From positions 57,998 to 121,997 of the forward strand of contig CAYJPV010000014.1 of NCBI GenBank assembly GCA_964372095.1: DNA of 64,000 bases. The letters run 5' to 3'. Below, piece after piece: positions 57,801-64,000 of this stretch; the first letter of the stretch is position 1, and every line of letters begins with the position of its first letter. The notes beneath the pieces are model-generated. The model was not told the origin of the DNA. It saw only the letters and a program-made list of their open reading frames with translations, and searched no databases. A program made the position numbers and the translations under genes. Source of the stretch: CAYJPV01 sp964372095 (GTDB taxonomy: Bacteria > Acidobacteriota > Vicinamibacteria > Vicinamibacterales > JAKQTR01).

Positions 57801-58407
57801 TCTCGAAGGTGTGCTGGCGTCGTTGAACGCAGCGGTCGTCCTGGACCGGCGGGACAACGCGATGAACACGTCGCGCGGCTGGTTCCACTCCTCGAGCTGG
57901 CAGCAGGGCGGCACGTGGCTGGGGTCGGATTTCGGGTATTCCCGTTACATGGGACGAGGTTTCTACTTCGTGCCGTTCGGTCGTGTCGTCTCCGCGTCGG
58001 GCATCCGGTTCGGGATCCTGGGCAACATGTCCGGGGAGGCGCCGATCCAGGTGCTGGACTTGCTCTTCCGGGCCGGCGGCAGTCAGACGGTGCGCGGGTA
58101 CGCTCAGGACGAGCTCAGTGTGTCACTGGAAGACGGCCTCGCTTTTGGGGGCACACATCTGCTGGTCTTGAACCAGGAATTCCGCGTCCGGGCCGGGAAG
58201 TGGCTCCAGGGAGTCGTGTTTGCGGATGCGGGCCGATCGTTTGGCGACGAAGGATTCCGCATTCGCGATCTTGCCGTGGGGCTCGGTGTCGGCCTGCGTG
58301 TCGTGACTCCGCTGGCGCCGTTGCGCATCGACATGGGGTTCCCGGTGCCGCGGCGTCCGGGTGATCCCCGATATCGGTGGCACATCTCCGTGGGGCATAT
58401 CTTCTGA
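51823..58407 (+). CDS. TamB-TamA fusion: AsmA/TamB-like protein joined to POTRA and Omp85 barrel
   Basis: One uninterrupted frame of 2194 residues. Residues 29-47 are a single inner-membrane helix after an Arg-rich cytosolic end. Residues about 50-1050 are repetitive beta strands of the AsmA/TamB lipid-groove type. Residues about 1050-1425 match the TamB C-terminal (DUF490) domain: GGRIYLQSRTYTLTDSRMDF, LPERDLQGLLLTGQ, and TRLTVSKTLLSRFELIYSEN. POTRA-like domains then follow (about 1450-1850, VDIVGVPPVIAARL onwards; perhaps four or five). An Omp85 barrel covers about 1856-2194, with AGGSQTVRGYAQDE (RGY signature) and a terminal Phe. In other bacteria TamA and TamB are separate; here one chain would span both membranes. 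It probably exports proteins or lipids to the outer membrane. Confidence 0.92.
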   Translation: MSALIAATDTNLAEGPAVPRPPRRRRRVLRLFVWLLALVGLLLALSYTPPVQRWTFETIASRLGAGAGIVLRADRSSFDPIRLRASLEGVSLASPETPSIPYFTAAHVELDAPSALLRGHLVLNSVRLVNATVDTTKVAQRGSGGGPFRGLGSLRLGNVSIENLSYTSGTPESVRVTIRNVSMKGAGRAPGQLQLESVSPATLLLEFADARLPFDALMASFRMDGDRLAITRITGQSDTARLELQGAVQFDAGYPLELDYRASVDLPRAADWWAIADSTLKGRADLSGRIRGPLTSPTASARTSVTDFAWRTLSTGRLTADGLITGTGIRLDTFALAVPEMTARGTGFLSWSDTTPLSSLKATWQAGLLRRLGPLVELEAEDIPLVSARGTADVTWPGFVPDLAVLAGTLQTHVASSQPGGDDSGTIHMAGGDARWRVDWRQSLPGETEAHGQFSVRIDPVVFARSPVSGTLDVIALDLAPAIKRAAALDISVPDSALTRLEHGRARLSGPLQGTVAMPRWHATLSATDIVMSGLRDITVDGTFFVDPDWFVTEDLTVRAPGSVVRVSGTIGVLQTDSDVAFDGSVDAAWASAPFAPAAWPLTGEAAITGTWTTRVGVDDLEVTFESSTATIAGSPVGPLQGRALSGLVEASGRLDLPELGVHLSGTYDLTPAQAHRATVVARNGNVSRLLRIAGTPPDTADAAQVFVDGTVDVSGAFESIETAALTTRIDALRGSLRGRAVHLAAPTQVVWNRGTFDAGVAVVTVGGATFSTAPAPAGAAASIVTMAAPLSEILSLFPEGTIPVGIVADGGVRVDARIPHADPRNPTVSAVADIHAVTRDGVALVRDFRAEAHADRDRMQLSALRGTVLGATVEATASGATAWIAPQLAGAPDGTARGDTAGARLTATFDAQVAPVLAALGLKTPDLPGRARGTIDLTADAPRLDAVHGSFVTDTLSLQTRTGTYSQDGPGRVRIEHGVAIVESFVVVGPDSRIQVSGQADLSGEAIDVLVEGTASMSIVDALVAPRVGGWADIELHVGGSIPAPVLDGSVALRDVSAVSPTARLVLADLNGSATFRPGAVESVDVRGQLNGGTITLTGKFPLEQTKTDGSLAIVARDIFVEYPQGLKNRISAELVLAGNLDAPRLSGTTTLLTDPYRESLPRMAQLLAAFSQPAGPPGGGADGEGSGLIGRLSLDVAVVAAAPLRLDNSLGRIEAFPRVRVVGTGLAPALSGGVEIFDGGRIYLQSRTYTLTDSRMDFFPEDGAVPRIQLHGITQVGEYEVTLRISGPADALELNLSSDPPLPERDLQGLLLTGQTSDGAGLSGDSGAFAVTALSSDLLGMAGQALGLDSVRIGSESFELVSSDVEPTTRLTVSKTLLSRFELIYSENLDDNTTTWILIYRPRAGIEVRASSRDNLSRVAEFRHQLSFGPGGGRPQDEPASEDQRLSGTPREYVDAVDIVGVPPVIAARLRARLRLKVGHEFNYTAWMQDHDRLRRFYTDDGYLTARVVPTRTVADPDGSARTRVRLAYRVTPGRATSIVVSGMTASKDLMNRLRQAWALTTFDQFAADDMSRVARGMLLDQGHVVPDVQTVIDDAGELGLVATVTVRPGPRPGKRAVVFEGMTVFSELELIALAVTAGTAESAWRDPAALCLTVANAYADAGYRKAEVRAEPVRIIGDRAELIISILEGLPTRIARVRISGVPEARIEGATAVAGLESGAILPAGAERAARLRLERHLRNLGFRNATVAAVVGAPGKDGRVDVSLTVSEGRLQVVRAIRVEGARTTHPSLIERAVTLKPGEAAGLSAEAETERRLYRLGVFSAARVRLVPAPREPGDTSPDVVPVNAVVTVTEPHKYQFVYGVEFANDYGPLFDRFDNAIGVAADVRDRNVLGRGMSASLGARYESNLQSVRTLFGIPTIGTVPIRTNVFFAWRDESTPIGEFGDLREMSRRAYVEQRWRPRPWVDLSWGYAVSDRLFGLPATRETPTFTLEGVLASLNAAVVLDRRDNAMNTSRGWFHSSSWQQGGTWLGSDFGYSRYMGRGFYFVPFGRVVSASGIRFGILGNMSGEAPIQVLDLLFRAGGSQTVRGYAQDELSVSLEDGLAFGGTHLLVLNQEFRVRAGKWLQGVVFADAGRSFGDEGFRIRDLAVGLGVGLRVVTPLAPLRIDMGFPVPRRPGDPRYRWHISVGHIF

Positions 58408-58443
58408 GGCGCCCTCCCGTCTCAGATCAGGACGATGCTCCGG

Positions 58444-59505
58444 TCACGGAGTCGAGTGGGCCCACACGGTGTGCATGATGCTCGTGGCCTCGCGGCAGTC
58501 GGCTTCCGTAATGCCGTAGTGCGTAACCACCCGCAGGCGACCGGCCCCAAAGTCCGAGATCAACACGCCCGTCGCAGCCAGTTCGGCGGCGAACACCTCG
58601 GCCCGTGCCGCGGTGGGCACGCGGAAGATGACGATGTTGGTGTCGACGTCGGGCGGATCGAGGACCACCCCAGGCAGGGTCGCAATGCCGGATGCGAGTA
58701 TGCGCGCATTCCGGTGGTCATCATGCAGACGGCCGACCATCTCGGTGAGGGCGACAATGCCTGGCGCGGCGATCACGCCAGCCTGGCGCATGCCGCCGCC
58801 GAGGATCTTGCGCATCCAGCGCGCGCGGCTCACGAACGCGGAATCCCCGCAGATCAGTGACCCCACCGGGGCCGAGAGTCCCTTCGAGAGGCAGAACTGG
58901 ACCGACGAGACGTGGCGGGTCCAGTCGGTGATCGGCCGCCCGGCCCCAACGGCCGCGTTGAACAGACGTGCGCCGTCGAGGTGCACCGGAAGATGGTGGC
59001 GCGCGGCGAGCGCGGCGACGTCCGAGAAGTACTCGGGTGGCAGGATCCGGCCGCCGCAGCGGTTGTGGGTGTTCTCGAGGCAGATTACCCCGGGCGGTGC
59101 GTGGTGGTAGAAGTGGTAGTTGTGGTCCGGAAGGTGGATCGCGGCTTCGAGGCGATCGAGCGGCAGTGTGCCATCCGGGTTGGTGGGCACTGGATGGAAG
59201 ACCAGGCCGCCGAGCGCAGACGCCGCGCCGTTTTCGTACTGGTAGATGTGGGATTCGTCGCCGAGGATGACTTCGCAGCCGCGGTCGCCGTGGGCGAGCA
59301 GTGACGCCAGGTTGCCCATGGTACCGCTCGGGACGAAGAGCGCGGCCTCTTTCCCGGTCATCCGGGCAGCGAGGGCTTCGAGTTCGTTGACGGTCGGGTC
59401 ATCACCGAACACGTCGTCCCCGACGTCGGCGCGCATCATGGCGTCGCGCATGGCCGGGGTCGGAAGGGTGACGGTATCGCTTCTCAGGTCGATGGGCACA
59501 GACAC
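58444..59505 (-). CDS. ltaE: Low-specificity L-threonine aldolase
   Basis: It cleaves L-threonine and allo-threonine to glycine and acetaldehyde with PLP. IDLRSDTVTLPTPAMRDAM, GDDVFGDDPTVNELEA, FVPSGTMGNLASLLAHG and HLDGARLFNAAV are family motifs, and SSVQFCLSKGLSAPVGSL carries the Schiff-base lysine. The start is a GTG at 59505 (a second GTG follows at 59499); the frame upstream continues into the 5S rRNA and is not coding. The product has 353 residues, normal for LtaE. It lies behind the rRNA operon terminator. Confidence 0.9.
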   Translation of the reverse strand: MSVPIDLRSDTVTLPTPAMRDAMMRADVGDDVFGDDPTVNELEALAARMTGKEAALFVPSGTMGNLASLLAHGDRGCEVILGDESHIYQYENGAASALGGLVFHPVPTNPDGTLPLDRLEAAIHLPDHNYHFYHHAPPGVICLENTHNRCGGRILPPEYFSDVAALAARHHLPVHLDGARLFNAAVGAGRPITDWTRHVSSVQFCLSKGLSAPVGSLICGDSAFVSRARWMRKILGGGMRQAGVIAAPGIVALTEMVGRLHDDHRNARILASGIATLPGVVLDPPDVDTNIVIFRVPTAARAEVFAAELAATGVLISDFGAGRLRVVTHYGITEADCREATSIMHTVWAHSTP

Positions 59506-59590
59506 TCCGAAGCGGGGCTGGTACGGGTCTCGCGCAGTGGCTGCCTTGAAGGGTCCCGGGCGGCCTGTCGGCGCGGCGACAGGACAGTGT

Positions 59591-59628
59591 ACAAGAAGAA
59601 AGGCCCGACATCTTTCGACATCGGGCCC
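59591..59628 (-). terminator. Rho-independent terminator of the rRNA operon
   Basis: On the minus strand a stem GGCCCGA / TCGGGCC with further G-T pairs closes a GAAA tetraloop, followed by TTTCTTCTTGT. It stands just after the 5S rRNA 3' end. Confidence 0.85.
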
Positions 59629-59637
59629 GTGATAAAT

Positions 59638-59754
<117 letters not shown>

Positions 59755-59919
59755 AAACTCACTGGAACGTGTTTGATGCGATTCAAACCAGCTCCAAATC
59801 CCAGAACTATATGGTTCAGCCGACGCCGTATACCGGCGCGGTTCGCCTCGTCCCCACGGAGGACCCAAGTATCTTCTTCGGGGTCCAGCGGACGCTGCGG
59901 CGGCTGAATGTCAAAGAGT

Positions 59920-59984
59920 TTGACAACGAATACCCTGCAAGAGGTTATTTCCGTGAGAGTAGCACACGAAGTAGAAATGGATTA

Positions 59985-59990
<6 letters not shown>
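59920..59990 (-). other. 23S processing stem, 3' arm
   Basis: Its reverse complement closely matches 62974-63070 just 5' of the 23S gene, notably CCTCTTGCAGG and GTTGTCAAA. The two arms would pair around the 23S precursor, as RNase III stems do. The rest of the 5S-23S spacer (59755-59919) has only short hairpins such as CGCCGTATACCGGCG. Confidence 0.75.
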
Positions 59991-62973
<2,983 letters not shown>

Positions 62974-62978
<5 letters not shown>

Positions 62979-63070
62979 TTACATCCGATTCTTCTGACAG
63001 AAATCGGCTATTTCGCACTGCGTGTGCTTGTAATCGGAAACTACCTCTTGCAGGATATTCAGTTGTCAAA
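62974..63070 (-). other. 23S processing stem, 5' arm
   Basis: Pairs with 59920-59990 (see that entry). It lies between tRNA-Ala and the 23S gene; nothing else is seen in that spacer. Confidence 0.75.
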
Positions 63071-63144
63071 GATCCGTCCGTCGCCAAGAGGCTCGGACGT
63101 GACTCGGCCGCGACCGATGTCGCTGCCTCCGTCAATCTCGAATC

Positions 63145-63220
63145 TGGTGGAGAATACCGGGCTCGAACCGGTGACCTCCTGGTTGCAAACCAGGCGCTCT
63201 CCCAGCTGAGCTAATTCCCC
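63145..63220 (-). tRNA. tRNA-Ala (TGC)
   Basis: 76-nt cloverleaf on the minus strand, GGGGAATTAGCTCAGCTGGG start, anticodon loop TTTGCAA, T-arm GGTTCGAGCC, encoded CCA end. It sits in the 16S-23S spacer as in most bacteria. Confidence 0.97.
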
Positions 63221-63347
63221 AGTACCTCTCGCCCGCCTCCGTCCGCCTTCGCCCTTTCGGGCTTCGGCTCGACTTCGGCGTGGCAGCCTTCGCTGCCTGG
63301 CCTGCCCAGCCGTAGCTCGGTTACCCGTGCTGCTGCCGAGCGAAGGC
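63221..63347. other. Spacer between tRNA-Ala and tRNA-Ile
   Basis: GC-rich, with small self-complementary pieces such as CGCCCTTTCGGGC and GGCAGCCTTCGCTGCC. No gene is seen. Confidence 0.6.
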
Positions 63348-63425
<78 letters not shown>

Positions 63426-63615
63426 CTGAAGCTCCTGTAATCTCCACCCGCCTTCGCGCTTGCTCGCCCGATTGGGCCTCGCGTCGCGCTACGGCGTGGT
63501 CGATTCTCTCAAAACTAGATAGGCGCGTATTAAGACTTTTGAGTATTCAGATCGATCTTGAGATTCGTCTTCCTCGACTTGCAGCCTTGCGGCCGCTCAT
63601 CTGTATGACGAGCTC

Positions 63616-64000
<385 letters not shown>

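Overview
This is a GC-rich, gene-dense chromosomal window from a diderm bacterium. It carries Omp85 proteins, a TamB domain, a TonB-dependent receptor and many secreted proteins. The mix of a tricorn-type S41 protease, multiheme cytochrome, crcB plus DUF190, a sulfatase and the style of the 16S 3' end suggests Acidobacteriota, perhaps the Vicinamibacteria; this is inference and no search was run. The window is cut at both ends: a fusion enzyme is truncated at base 1 and the 16S rRNA at base 64000. Three 10-N gaps (6860, 7525, 23187) sit in damaged C- or G-rich contig ends that distort mscS, the dus gene and the cytochrome b gene. The sequence lets two of them be largely resolved.

Layout. 1-5.1 kb: M23-aminotransferase fusion, a secreted protein overlapping a small Omp85 protein, and a small outer-membrane barrel. 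5.2-12.3 kb: mscS channel, tRNA-dihydrouridine synthase, gpmA, a YbaK/ProX-type deacylase, L-serine dehydratase and class I aldolase. 12.4-23.1 kb: sugar genes (GH3/NagZ-like, xylB, galK, araB-araD and a FucI/AraA-type isomerase) with crcB and DUF190 downstream of araD. 23.1-27.4 kb: a cytochrome b, Rieske and octaheme-TPR cytochrome operon with overlapping genes. 27.4-32 kb: UbiD decarboxylase, galT, pyruvate kinase. 32-35.9 kb: a minus-strand unit headed by a TPP riboswitch, with a TonB receptor, a PnuC-type transporter and a NadR-like kinase, read here as thiamine uptake and trapping. 36-46.3 kb: PIN-PhoH ATPase, tricorn protease, ROK kinase, M24 peptidase, recQ and a TSUP transporter. 46.3-58.4 kb: sulfatase, purL (with fused glutaminase) and a 2194-residue protein that joins a TamB-like half to a TamA-like half. 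58.4-64 kb: threonine aldolase and a minus-strand rRNA operon (16S, tRNA-Ile, tRNA-Ala, 23S, 5S, terminator).

Noncoding structure. At least twelve intergenic spaces carry tandem arrays of different 7-bp units. A second family combines a 48-bp imperfect palindrome and a 22-bp palindrome in three places. A pair of AAAAGGGGCC-type hairpins lies exactly 100 bp apart. Six genes without a Shine-Dalgarno site have a TANNNT hexamer ending 4-6 nt before the start codon, as expected for leaderless transcripts.

The strongest candidates for new biology are the TamB-TamA fusion, the riboswitch-controlled transporter-kinase unit, and the cytochrome b complex in which an octaheme-TPR protein takes the usual place of cytochrome c1.
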